Part shown: positions 33,386 through 42,127 of the stretch, in pieces
How positions within the stretch are numbered: position 1 is the first letter of the stretch
Layout: every line of letters starts with the position of its first letter
Origin: Verrucomicrobiota bacterium
GTDB lineage: Bacteria > Verrucomicrobiota > Verrucomicrobiia > Limisphaerales > UBA1319
NCBI GenBank assembly: GCA_022709905.1
Contig: JAKLHY010000009.1
Location: 1-64,000 of the forward strand
Reading direction: 5' to 3'
DNA length: 64,000 nt
Notes under the pieces: generated by a model
Databases searched by the model: none
What the model was told of the DNA's origin: nothing
The model's input: the letters and a program-made list of their open reading frames with translations, nothing else
Made by a program: the position numbers and the translations under genes

Positions 33386-34258
33386 ATGTCCATGCAAGCC
33401 TGCCGGAGGATTACGCGCAAAAGCGCTTCCAACCTGGCGATGGCGTTCGTGCTTCTGCCGCCAGACAAGCGCGAGGGCATGTCGGCGCTCTATGCGTTTT
33501 GCCGGGAAGTGGACGACGTGGCGGACGAGGACGGAGCACCCCTGGACCAGCGCCGCGAGCAATTGCAGTTGTGGCGGGAGGATGTTCGCAAAGCGTGTGC
33601 CCAAGGCAATCCCCAGTTGGTCGTCAACCGCGAACTTCAACCGGTTATCCATCGGTACCGCCTGCCTTTCGAGCTTTTCGACGAGTTGATTCAGGGCGTT
33701 GAAATGGACCTGGCCATTTTGCGTTATGCCACCTACGCCGATCTGGAGGTTTACTGCTATCGAGTGGCCTCGGTGGTGGGACTATTGAGCATCGAGATTT
33801 TCGGCTATCGCGATCCCCAGTGCCGGGATTACGCCATCGCCCTGGGCAAGGCCCTCCAGCTCACCAACATTTTGCGGGATGTCCATCGCGATGCCCAGCG
33901 GGGTCGGATTTATCTGCCCCAGGAAGCCCTCCGGCGGTTCCATGTGGACGAGGACGACATCATGGCGGGCCGTTTTTCTTCGGCTTACGCCGCCATGGCG
34001 CGGGCCGTGGCCCAGCGCGCCAGGGACTATTACCAGGCCGCCCGCAGGCTATTGCCTCCGGCAGATCGCCCATCCATGATCGCCGCCGAACTGATGGGAG
34101 CTGTTTATTGGCGGCTCCTGCGGCAGCTCGAATCCTGCCAGTTCGATGTGTTCCGCACCGGCCCTGTCCGGGTTAGCAAACCGATCAAGGCCTGGCTGAT
34201 TCTGCGGACCTGGATGCGTCTGCAGCGTCGGAGTCCCCGCGGGAACTACGGGGAATAA
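33386..34258 (+). CDS. Squalene/phytoene synthase family protein (HpnD-like)
   Basis: It has 290 residues. Both Asp-rich motifs are present: YAFCREVDDVADE (first) and LTNILRDVHRDAQRGRIYLP (second). These enzymes join two C15 or C20 isoprenyl diphosphates, giving the (pre)squalene or phytoene skeleton of hopanoids or carotenoids. The length and motif spelling are closest to HpnD-type enzymes. The HpnC and HpnE partners are not in the window, so the pathway remains open. The stop codon coincides with the left end of a MITE-like element. Confidence 0.85.
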   Translation: MSMQACRRITRKSASNLAMAFVLLPPDKREGMSALYAFCREVDDVADEDGAPLDQRREQLQLWREDVRKACAQGNPQLVVNRELQPVIHRYRLPFELFDELIQGVEMDLAILRYATYADLEVYCYRVASVVGLLSIEIFGYRDPQCRDYAIALGKALQLTNILRDVHRDAQRGRIYLPQEALRRFHVDEDDIMAGRFSSAYAAMARAVAQRARDYYQAARRLLPPADRPSMIAAELMGAVYWRLLRQLESCQFDVFRTGPVRVSKPIKAWLILRTWMRLQRRSPRGNYGE

Positions 34259-34530
34259 GGGTCCGTCAAGAAATAAGCTATACATTTGTTGCACTCAAAT
34301 TGGCCTGGGGCAAGGCACGAGGGAAGGAGTGTATCCGCAGCGATACTCGACCGACCGAGTAACGAAGCCCCGGGCCAATTTCAGTGCAACCCTCCGGGCG
34401 GCGGTGCTTCTTCACTCCGACGTCGTTGCTCGCTCCTTTCAGATCCACTGGGGGTATGCGCGTCGCTCGCGCCTCATCGGAGCGAACAAACCCTCGCCGC
34501 GAATGTATAGCTTATTTTTTCACGGACCCT
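34258..34530. mobile_element. MITE-like non-coding element with terminal inverted repeats
   Basis: The two ends form an inverted repeat of about 28 bp: the left starts GGGTCCGTCAAGAAATAAGC (34259) and the right, read inward, starts GGGTCCGTGAAAAAATAAGC (from 34529). Both continue TATACATT. The trinucleotide TAA flanks both sides, consistent with a 3-bp target duplication. A second inverted repeat of 23 bp with two mismatches (34289-34311 and 34367-34389) lies inside, with a short hairpin between. No credible coding frame is present. Confidence 0.7.
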
Positions 34531-34639
34531 AACCCCCCGGTTTCGATCCTTGAGCGCGGACGAGCCCCGCCGGTGAGGATCAGCGAGCATCCCTGCGCGT
34601 TTGAGGGCCCGAACCTTCAAATCCGGCGTGAGCGGATGC

Positions 34640-36058
34640 TCAGCGCTCGCACTTGAGTTTGTAGCCCTGGGGGGTGTCTTCCACGAGCCATCCTTGGGTC
34701 TTGATCGAGGCGCGAAGGGCATCGGCGCGTTTGAAGTCGCGGGCTTTTCGGGCGGCCTGACGTTCGTCGGCGAGCGCAATGATCTCGCGAGGAGCATCTG
34801 CCAAATCCGCTGAGACAATCCCAAGAACGTTGTTAATCTTCTGCCAGGCGGCCAGGGCGGCGGCGGCGGCCGACGGGGTCATGGCCTGATCGGTCAGTTG
34901 CCGGTTCTTTTCCCGGATCCAGTCGAAGACCACCGCCCAGCCCGCGGAAATGTTCAGATCGTTATCGAGGGCTTCGGTAAACCGGGTGATGAATCCGGGC
35001 TCGGGAGGCGCGGGGGCCGTGCCGGCGCATGTTTTGAGCTTGTCCAGGCATTCATCAATCCGCGCCAAAGCGGTCCGGGCTCCCTGCAGACCCTCCAAAG
35101 TAAAATTAAACGACTCCCGGTAGTGAGCGGACAGCAGGAGATAACGAATTTCCCGGCCCACGAAACCGCGGGCGAGCAGGTCTCTCAAGGTATAGAAATT
35201 ACCGAGGGACTTGGCCATTTTTTTGCCCTCGACCAGCAGGTGAGCGCCGTGGAGCCAATACTTGACGAATCGCTGGCCGGGCTGCTGAAGGCCGGAACCC
35301 TCGCTCTGGGCGATTTCATCTTCATGATGAGGGAAAGCCAGATCTTCCCCGCCCAGGTGCAGATCGAAACTTGCGCCCAAAAGCTGCATGCTCATGGCGC
35401 TGCACTCGATGTGCCATCCAGGCCGGCCGTCTCCCCAGGGGCTGGGCCAAAAAACCTCGCCATCCTCGGGCACACGCGCCTTCCAGAGGGCGAAATCGGC
35501 CACGGCGTCCTTTTCGTATTCGTCACTCCGAATCCGCTCGCCGGGGCGCATCTGTTCGAAGTTTAACTTGACCAACCGCCCGTATTGAGCGCCGGCTTTC
35601 CGGTAATTATCGATGCTGAAATAAACCGATCCATCCGCCGCGCGATAAGCCAGGCCGCGTTCCAGAAGGCGGCCGATGAGGTGGATCATGCTATCAATAT
35701 TGCCCGTGGCGTGAGGCAGATCGTGGGGCCGCAGGCAGCCCAGCACGGTGAAGTCCTCGAAGAACGCCTTTTCAAACGGCTCGGTATACTGCCGCAGCGA
35801 TCCGTTTTGGGCGCGCACCTTGGCGATGATCTTGTCGTCCACGTCCGTGACATTCATCACGTGACGCACCGTATAGCCTTTGAATTCAAGGAACCGCCGG
35901 ACCAGATCCGCGAAAACAAAGGTCCGAAAATTGCCGATGTGCGCGTAATCGTAAACGGTGGGGCCGCAGCAATACAGGCCGACATGCTGCCCCTGCGGAT
36001 CCAGGGGCGCGAAAGCTTCGAGCGACCGCGACAATGTGTTAAACAGCTTCAGTCCCAT
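34640..36058 (-). CDS. cysS: Cysteinyl-tRNA synthetase
   Basis: The 472-residue protein is a class I synthetase. Landmarks are YCCGPTVYDYAHIGNFRTFVFAD (zinc Cys and HIGH-type motif), NVTDVDDKII, GWHIECSAMS, FPHHEDEIAQSEG and the KMSKS-type KKMAKSLGN. The C-terminal helical domain ends with RKARDFKRADALRASIKTQGWLVEDTPQGYKLK, as usual. It charges tRNA-Cys. It stands alone on the minus strand, facing the MITE-like element. Confidence 0.95.
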   Translation of the reverse strand: MGLKLFNTLSRSLEAFAPLDPQGQHVGLYCCGPTVYDYAHIGNFRTFVFADLVRRFLEFKGYTVRHVMNVTDVDDKIIAKVRAQNGSLRQYTEPFEKAFFEDFTVLGCLRPHDLPHATGNIDSMIHLIGRLLERGLAYRAADGSVYFSIDNYRKAGAQYGRLVKLNFEQMRPGERIRSDEYEKDAVADFALWKARVPEDGEVFWPSPWGDGRPGWHIECSAMSMQLLGASFDLHLGGEDLAFPHHEDEIAQSEGSGLQQPGQRFVKYWLHGAHLLVEGKKMAKSLGNFYTLRDLLARGFVGREIRYLLLSAHYRESFNFTLEGLQGARTALARIDECLDKLKTCAGTAPAPPEPGFITRFTEALDNDLNISAGWAVVFDWIREKNRQLTDQAMTPSAAAAALAAWQKINNVLGIVSADLADAPREIIALADERQAARKARDFKRADALRASIKTQGWLVEDTPQGYKLKCER

Positions 36059-36187
36059 GTTGTGTCATCTTTCCAAAAGGTCAGGTTAAAAGCTGGCCCC
36101 GGGAATTTAAAGCCCATTCTCTGCAGTCATAAACCACCTTGAAACCTCGAAGCTATCAGAATGGCAACACCGCTTTTCGTTGATTCC

Positions 36188-36514
36188 TCAAAGCAAAGTG
36201 AAGCCGAAGCACCCGTTGATGCGCTGGATGAGCGCGCGACGGCGCGCCAGGGTAACACTGCCCCGTTGCCGATACAGCCGTTCTTTTTCGACCAGATACA
36301 TCAGGTCGCACTTCACCAGCGTCTCCCAATCGAGGCCGTCTGCGCCGTTTAGCATGACTTCATTTTCCCGCGCCGCCCGGTTTGCCCGATGGCTGGTGCC
36401 AATCAGCACGTTGACCAGCGGGGCCCGGACCACGCGATCCGGATGGCTCACGATCACCGCCGGATGCGGCCCTGCTTCGTCAAAGTTAAAGGTCCAGATG
36501 TCCCACTGCTTCAT
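36188..36514 (-). CDS. MazF/PemK-like toxin
   Basis: It has 108 residues. MKQWDIWTFNFDEAGPHPAVIVSHPDRV and VNVLIGTSHRA recall the N-terminal strands of PemK/MazF mRNA-cleaving toxins, followed by the LNGADGLDWETLVKCDLMYLVEKERL segment typical of the fold's middle. It overlaps the preceding small gene by 4 bp, the usual antitoxin-toxin arrangement. The RNase activity is inferred from family resemblance. Confidence 0.7.
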   Translation of the reverse strand: MKQWDIWTFNFDEAGPHPAVIVSHPDRVVRAPLVNVLIGTSHRANRAARENEVMLNGADGLDWETLVKCDLMYLVEKERLYRQRGSVTLARRRALIQRINGCFGFTLL

Positions 36515-36753
36515 TCTGGTTCGACCTTCATGGTGGAAGCCCGAGCCGTTCGCCGTTCCGCCTGGTTGTCTGCCCGAGTGTAGAGGTGCTTCAAGGTCCC
36601 AGGGGGAAACGATATTGTAGCGATGGCGTGTTCCTCGGTTTCTTCTCCCACGAGCTGACTTAATTCTTTTTCAAGCTTCTCGATCTTTTCCCGAATAGTG
36701 ATGACCTTTTTCAGCTGGGACACAGATAAGCTGGCCAATGTATTTGCAGTCAT
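36511..36753 (-). CDS. Putative antitoxin partner
   Basis: It has 80 residues. The N-terminal half is a predicted coiled helix (LSVSQLKKVITIREKIEKLEKELSQLVGEE), followed by a less ordered Arg-rich tail. There is no clear AbrB or ribbon-helix-helix motif. It is called an antitoxin because it immediately precedes, and overlaps by 4 bp, the MazF-like gene. Confidence 0.55.
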   Translation of the reverse strand: MTANTLASLSVSQLKKVITIREKIEKLEKELSQLVGEETEEHAIATISFPPGTLKHLYTRADNQAERRTARASTMKVEPE

Positions 36754-36932
36754 ACGACTTATGCTTAGACAATATCACTCCAGGATCAAGAATCCACCCA
36801 AATCCGCACGTAAGGAAGACCAGGGTGGTCCTTTAGGATTTCTCAGCGGGCACATCGGCTGGCGGGAGAGGTTTCGCCGATGGTTCATCTGTGGAACGTG
36901 CTGTTCCCGCCATCAGAGGTATTCTTGTCGAC

Positions 36933-37853
36933 TCAGAAGACCTCGGCTTCGAGGCCGGTGGCGGATCGGACCTGCTGGGCGATCTGGGAGAGGCATTTCA
37001 GGGAGAGATGCCGGCAATGGGGATGACGCGTGGGGCGATGTGCCGAGTAGATTTGAACCAGGGCAATCTGAGCCCCCGCGGACTTGAGCTCGTCCAATCG
37101 GCGCACGTAATCCCGGATTTCCTCCGGGGAAGGCTCTTGTTCATCGAGCAAAGGAAAAAGGCTTTGAATGATGATCGGCCGCTGACGTCCGAGTTCGAGG
37201 ATATTCGCCAGAATTTTTTCGAGGGGCACAGCCGATCTATTGACGCGGTTCATATGGGCTTGCGAACCGACATCGAGTTTGACCCAGATTTCATCCTGGG
37301 CGGTGAGCCAGCGAAGCCCGTTTTGGACGCAGGGCAAGTGCAGACCCGTGCCGTTGGTGATCAGCACGATTTTAAAGAAGGGAAACTGGGCCTGGGCACG
37401 CAGGTGGATTAACTCCTGGATAGCCTCCTCGAAACTCGGGCAGAGAGTGGGTTCGCCATCGCCGCTGACGGTGACGACACGCAGCTGGATCAGCTCTTCC
37501 GGGACCGTGCGGTATTCGGGCAATTCCTGCAGGCGGCCTTCTTGCAGCTGGGTCAGGGTTTTCCGGAGTTCCGCGGCCATTTGTTTGACGTTGAACTCGG
37601 TTTCAGCCTGCGCCTGGTCTCGCGAGATCTCGCAGTAAACGCATTTGAAGTTGCAGTCCTGGTGCGGATTGAGATTGATCCCGATGGACAGACCGCGCGC
37701 CCGCTGAGAAACCACCAAATACACGAAGCGGTTGTCGAGGAAATTGCGCGCCTCGCCAAACACCTGTTCCAACCGCGGTCGCGGGGTGGGTGAGGCTGTG
37801 GATTTGGCGGTCCGATTCGATTTTGTCAGGATTTGCATGCCCAGCTGATCCAT
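36933..37853 (-). CDS. Radical SAM protein
   Basis: It has 306 residues. The cluster motif CNFKCVYC (CxxxCxxC) follows GINLNPHQD, and the SAM-binding features TVSGDGEPTLCPSFEEAI and IVLITNGTG resemble the MoaA/Elp3-like and wybutosine-type radical SAM proteins. The substrate cannot be told. A short basic N-terminus precedes VFGEARNFLDNRFVYLVVSQRARGLSIGINL. Neighbours give no pathway clue. Confidence 0.85.
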   Translation of the reverse strand: MDQLGMQILTKSNRTAKSTASPTPRPRLEQVFGEARNFLDNRFVYLVVSQRARGLSIGINLNPHQDCNFKCVYCEISRDQAQAETEFNVKQMAAELRKTLTQLQEGRLQELPEYRTVPEELIQLRVVTVSGDGEPTLCPSFEEAIQELIHLRAQAQFPFFKIVLITNGTGLHLPCVQNGLRWLTAQDEIWVKLDVGSQAHMNRVNRSAVPLEKILANILELGRQRPIIIQSLFPLLDEQEPSPEEIRDYVRRLDELKSAGAQIALVQIYSAHRPTRHPHCRHLSLKCLSQIAQQVRSATGLEAEVF

Positions 37854-38040
37854 GCGATTCCCATCGGGGCTAACATACGCCCAGGACCTGGGGGATGGCT
37901 TCGCCCGGTTTGGGAAATGCTTTGCATAAATTGTTCATCCTCGTTTCGGCGAAGGCGCGTGATTGGCAATGCCCCTTTTCGCGCAACGCGGCGTTGCGTC
38001 AATCAACCGCCGGCGGGAAGATCGAATTCCGAATGGAGAT

Positions 38041-39870
38041 TCAGGTTGAGACGACGGTGCGAGCCGCAATGGCCTCGGAAAGGACGCCCAGAGCTTCGGA
38101 TCGGACGAGCGATCCCACGAGACGGCGATCCTCGAGATTGTTCACCACCGGGATGTTCCGTTGGTCACTGGCCAGCAAGGCCGGCAGGACATCGATGAGA
38201 TGCTGACCCGGCGTCAGGATGGCGGGAGCCGGTCGCATCACATCGAAGGCGATCACGCTGTCGAGCTCGGAGCCGGCATTCAAATGCTCTTTGAGATCAT
38301 GGAGAGCGACCAGCCCTTCCAATCGGGAATGGGTATCGACGACAGGCAGATAATTATGAGTGCAGCCCAGGAACCGGCTGGCCATGACCCGCACCGGATC
38401 GGTGATAAGCAGCGGGTGGACCGGTTCGCGCATGATTTCCCCAACGGTCTGGCGGGTTGCGGCTCCGATGTCGCCGCGTTCGCGATTTGTGATGACCTGT
38501 TGGTCCCGCAAAGAATCGGTGTAGACCGATCCGGGATGCAACTGACGCGCGACCAGAGCCCCGAGGGCGCACGCGAGCATCAAGGGCGGCATCATCGTGT
38601 AATTCAACGACAGTTCAAAAACCATGATCATGGCGAGCAAGGGGGAATGCGTCGTGGCGGCCAGGACACTGCCCATTCCCGTAAACGCGAAGACACCGGT
38701 CGGCAGCGTATCGGCATAGCCCATCCCATGGAGCGCCATGCCGACAGCACTGCCCAGAGCCGCACCCAGAAACAAGGTGGGCGTAAACACGCCACCCACA
38801 GCCCCGGATCCCACGGAAATGACCGTGGCCATAAGCTTGGCCACGAGGAGACCCATGAGGAATCCGAGAGGGACGGGCTTTTGCAGGAGATCATTGGTAA
38901 TGCTATAGCCGTTGCCCCAGACCTGGGGGCAAAACATCGCAATAGCTCCCACGCCAATGCCTCCCAACGCCAGTCGAAGACAGAGGTTTACGGGGATTCT
39001 CTGGAATAGTCTCTTGCTCAGCAGGAGGAGCTTCAGAAAACTCGCGGCCATGATGCCGGACAGCAATCCCAATACGACAAACCAAGGGAGCTGAGATAGT
39101 TGGCTGAAGTTGAATCCGGGCACGACGTACCAGGGTTCGATTCCAAAGAAACTCCGGGACAACACCGCCGCGGTCACCGATGCGAAGACGACCGGCGCAA
39201 AAAGGTTCATCGAGAAGTTGCCCAAGACAATCTGGGCGGCAAAGACGGCGCCCGCCAGGGGGGCGTTATAAGCGGCCGCCAGCCCGGCAGCAGCCCCGCA
39301 GGCGACCAGCAGCCGCAATCGATAAGGCGGCCAGCCTCGAATCTGGCCCCAGGCCGACGCCAGCGTGGCCGTGATCTGAGTCAGCAAACCCTCACGTCCA
39401 ATCGACGCCCCACTGCTGATGCTGATCAGCGAGGAGCAGGCGTTGATCAGCCCGTTTCGCAAGGGAAGCCGGCCATCCCCGGCCACCACCGCCTCCAAAA
39501 AGTAGCTCGATCCAATCGATCGTACCAACCGGGATCCCGCGCACAACACCAATCCCGCCAGCAGGCCGCCCACCACCGGAATTAGCCAGCGTTCCCATAC
39601 GCTCAGCGCCCCGGCAATCTCAGCCAGATCGCCCTCACGCCGCAAGGCCAGCAGCTTCAAAGACTCCGCACACAGAAAAAAAACCAGATTCGCAACGCCC
39701 CCTAGAATGCCCACCCCGCCCGCAAGCAGCAGATGAACCACCTCCTCGCGAGTCCGGAACTTTTCCCGGATTCGCACCGCCGCGGGCCAATACCGCCTGA
39801 AACCCGCCCTCCCCACCTGTCCCAGGCGAGCGATCGTTTGAATCCAAAATCTCATCCTGTCTGAGCGCAC
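38041..39870 (-). CDS. ClC-family chloride channel/antiporter with CBS pair
   Basis: The 609-residue protein has about ten membrane helices. The ClC selectivity segments are SSGASIGREGLL (with the gating Glu160) and GAVGGVFTPTLFLGAALGSAVG. Two CBS domains occupy the last 130 residues (MREPVHPLLITDPVRVMASRFLG..., MRPAPAILTPGQHLIDVLPALLASDQRNIPVVNN), suggesting nucleotide-dependent control. Presence of the gating Glu fits a Cl-/H+ antiporter. It is a single gene with no evident operon partner. Confidence 0.92.
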   Translation of the reverse strand: MRSDRMRFWIQTIARLGQVGRAGFRRYWPAAVRIREKFRTREEVVHLLLAGGVGILGGVANLVFFLCAESLKLLALRREGDLAEIAGALSVWERWLIPVVGGLLAGLVLCAGSRLVRSIGSSYFLEAVVAGDGRLPLRNGLINACSSLISISSGASIGREGLLTQITATLASAWGQIRGWPPYRLRLLVACGAAAGLAAAYNAPLAGAVFAAQIVLGNFSMNLFAPVVFASVTAAVLSRSFFGIEPWYVVPGFNFSQLSQLPWFVVLGLLSGIMAASFLKLLLLSKRLFQRIPVNLCLRLALGGIGVGAIAMFCPQVWGNGYSITNDLLQKPVPLGFLMGLLVAKLMATVISVGSGAVGGVFTPTLFLGAALGSAVGMALHGMGYADTLPTGVFAFTGMGSVLAATTHSPLLAMIMVFELSLNYTMMPPLMLACALGALVARQLHPGSVYTDSLRDQQVITNRERGDIGAATRQTVGEIMREPVHPLLITDPVRVMASRFLGCTHNYLPVVDTHSRLEGLVALHDLKEHLNAGSELDSVIAFDVMRPAPAILTPGQHLIDVLPALLASDQRNIPVVNNLEDRRLVGSLVRSEALGVLSEAIAARTVVST

Positions 39871-40012
39871 TTAAGCAGCCTCAAACCCTCAAGTGCTTTT
39901 AAACACCTTGTCATGATTCCCCGTTGCAGTCATGCAGGTTAGGGGCACTGAATCGCAATCTCCTGCACCATGTATCCGCGACCCGTTCCCTGACTCGAGC
40001 GGGAATCCGTCG

Positions 40013-41062
40013 TCACCCCGAATTGACATCGTATTCCGGATACAATCTCTTGATGCAGTCCGGACAAATCCCGTGGGTTATGAGCACATCCGAATGCGAC
40101 TTCAAGTAAGATTCCAGTTGGCTCCAGTATCCATTGTCGTCGCGAACCTTTTTGCAGGAGGCGCAAACCGGCAGCAATCCACTCAGAGTTTTGACGTTGG
40201 CCAAGGCCTGTTGCAGTTCCTGGATGAGTTTCTCGCGTTCAGCTTCCAGTTGTTTGCGGCGGGTGATGTCCTCTTTGACCGCCACAAAGTGAGTGACCGA
40301 GCCCTTGCGATCGCGGACCGGCGAAATCGCTGCCGCTTCCCAGTAAAGCTCTCCGTTCTTCTTCCGATTGTGAAATTCACCTCGCCATTCGCCGCCGCCG
40401 GCAATCGTCTTCCAGAGTTCAGCATAGGATTCAGGAGGAAACTCGCCGGACTTCAGCACCCGCGGATTTTTCCCCTTCACCTCTTCGAAACTGTAGCCAC
40501 TCAGATCGGTGAACTTCGGATTCACATATTCGATATCGCCTCGAGTGTTGGTGATGACAATGACAGCCGGGCTTTGTTCCATGGCGTGGTAATAGAGCCG
40601 CGCCTGGCTCTCGGCAGCCTTCCGATCCATCGTGTCGCGGATCATATCTTCCTGCGTTTGCCGGATGACGGCGGCTTGTCGTCTGACCTCGCGCTTCAAC
40701 CGCACTCCCCAAGTCAGGCTCGCGAGCGTCAAAACCACCATTGCACCGCCCGCCAGAACAGTGCGCCAATCCTTTTCCCCAGAAGAATCGCCCGGCAACG
40801 CAGGTTTTGATGATGTTACGGACTGGACCTGTGGCGATGAATGATCCAGTCTTTCAGCCCGAGGCATTTCCCCCGCCGCGCTCGCCCAAGGCAAAATCAA
40901 CAGCCCGGAAAGCGCGATCACGGTGATCGATAAATCCCTCGGCTTTGGTTCATTAAAAAACCGGGTTGCTCGATGGACAGTCCTCACTCTATTCCTGTTC
41001 CATGGATGATCTTCAAGGCGGTTCCTTCCCGGACGCCCTGGAACTGATCGGAAGCACAGCAT
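40013..41062 (-). CDS. PAS-domain membrane sensor with C-terminal cysteine-pair domain
   Basis: The 349-residue frame has two hydrophobic stretches (ITVIALSGLLILPWASAAG and VLAGGAMVVLTLASLTWGV), then a PAS domain with PAC (VVITNTRGDIEYVNPKFTDLSGYSFEEVKGKNPRVLKSG...VKEDITRRKQ). A coiled linker and the segment GLLPVCASCKKVRDDNGYW...GICPDCIKRLYPEYD follow. That last module, with paired CxxC motifs, is often found after PAS or receiver domains and may bind a metal. There is no kinase or cyclase domain. The true start could be downstream of 41062. Confidence 0.65.
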   Translation of the reverse strand: MLCFRSVPGRPGRNRLEDHPWNRNRVRTVHRATRFFNEPKPRDLSITVIALSGLLILPWASAAGEMPRAERLDHSSPQVQSVTSSKPALPGDSSGEKDWRTVLAGGAMVVLTLASLTWGVRLKREVRRQAAVIRQTQEDMIRDTMDRKAAESQARLYYHAMEQSPAVIVITNTRGDIEYVNPKFTDLSGYSFEEVKGKNPRVLKSGEFPPESYAELWKTIAGGGEWRGEFHNRKKNGELYWEAAAISPVRDRKGSVTHFVAVKEDITRRKQLEAEREKLIQELQQALANVKTLSGLLPVCASCKKVRDDNGYWSQLESYLKSHSDVLITHGICPDCIKRLYPEYDVNSG

Positions 41063-41195
41063 TTAATCCTAATATGATCTGGAATCCAAAAAAAACAACC
41101 GCTGGGCCTGGCCTTCGAGTTGAGGCCACTCATGCTCAACCGGGCTGCCCACCGGACTGCCGCCCGCAAAATCGGAAATAACATTTGCGCAGATC

Positions 41196-42062
41196 CTATG
41201 GCACCCACCGCAGTTCCGGATGGTTGGTGCGTCCCCGGTTCAGATTCGTGTCCCAGTAATCCGACTGATGAAAGCAGGCCGCATGCCCGTCCAGGAACAG
41301 GAATTGGGCGCCGGCGCAGTGGAGGTTGGTATGGACGTTGTTCTGCTGGGCCACAGCGGCCAGCTTTCCGTTGTCAAAAAGCCAAATTTGGGTCGATAAA
41401 GACCGCAAGGCCGACAATCGCACCGGCTGATTTTCCCCGCCCGTTCCGTTGACATGCTGATTCAAACAGTAATGAAACAGGTTGTGTCCATTGCTCCTCC
41501 GCCGATTGGCCGGACAAATCCACAGCGAACGTCCGCAAGAAATTGCCGCATTTGTGCGCCAGCTGAGGGCATGGTAATCCGGTTGACCCAGCGAACGGGG
41601 CAAATCCACATACCAGCCTTCCTGGGTTGAAGAGCCATTCGGACTCCCATCCCGAGGGAGATAATCTTCGTGGTCGAAAACAAACAGATGGGTTGCAACG
41701 CCCCATTGTCTAAGGTTGTTGCAGCATTGCACACGATAGACCGCCGTCCTGGCCCGGCTTAACGCGGGCAATAACAATCCCGCCAAAATCCCGAGGATCC
41801 CCAGCACCACCAGCAATTCGACCAAGGTAAAACCCTTCGGGCCGCGGGTCTTTTGCCGGGGGCCGACGTTGGCTCCGTCCTCACAGCCCACTTCGGAGAT
41901 GCTTAGCCCTCGCCGCCTTGTTCCCGGCCATAATCTTTCGCCGCAGCAACCCTCGCACTTTTCAAACAGGCTCTTAGGCCCAATGGCTGAGGTGTGATCG
42001 CGTGGAGGCACACGGCCGGCAAGAGTCCGCAGGCTGGTCATCAGTATGTTCCCGCCGTGCAT
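41196..42062 (-). CDS. Type IV pilin/prepilin-like protein
   Basis: The frame has 288 residues. The prepilin methylation segment [28 protein letters not shown] sits at about residue 76, which is late; a GTG start at 41891 would give a more normal leader of about 20 residues. After it comes a globular part with [27 protein letters not shown] and a C-terminal [11 protein letters not shown], the DG-containing end typical of the DUF1559-like prepilins abundant in Planctomycetes and Verrucomicrobia. It is probably an exported pseudopilin-type surface protein. Confidence 0.75.
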   Translation of the reverse strand: MHGGNILMTSLRTLAGRVPPRDHTSAIGPKSLFEKCEGCCGERLWPGTRRRGLSISEVGCEDGANVGPRQKTRGPKGFTLVELLVVLGILGILAGLLLPALSRARTAVYRVQCCNNLRQWGVATHLFVFDHEDYLPRDGSPNGSSTQEGWYVDLPRSLGQPDYHALSWRTNAAISCGRSLWICPANRRRSNGHNLFHYCLNQHVNGTGGENQPVRLSALRSLSTQIWLFDNGKLAAVAQQNNVHTNLHCAGAQFLFLDGHAACFHQSDYWDTNLNRGRTNHPELRWVP

Positions 42063-42127
42063 CCTGAAGTCTCTGAACGATCAATCTGTTGTTCCCAGAT
42101 CCCCTTTGTCCGAGTCAAGCTGCGCCG

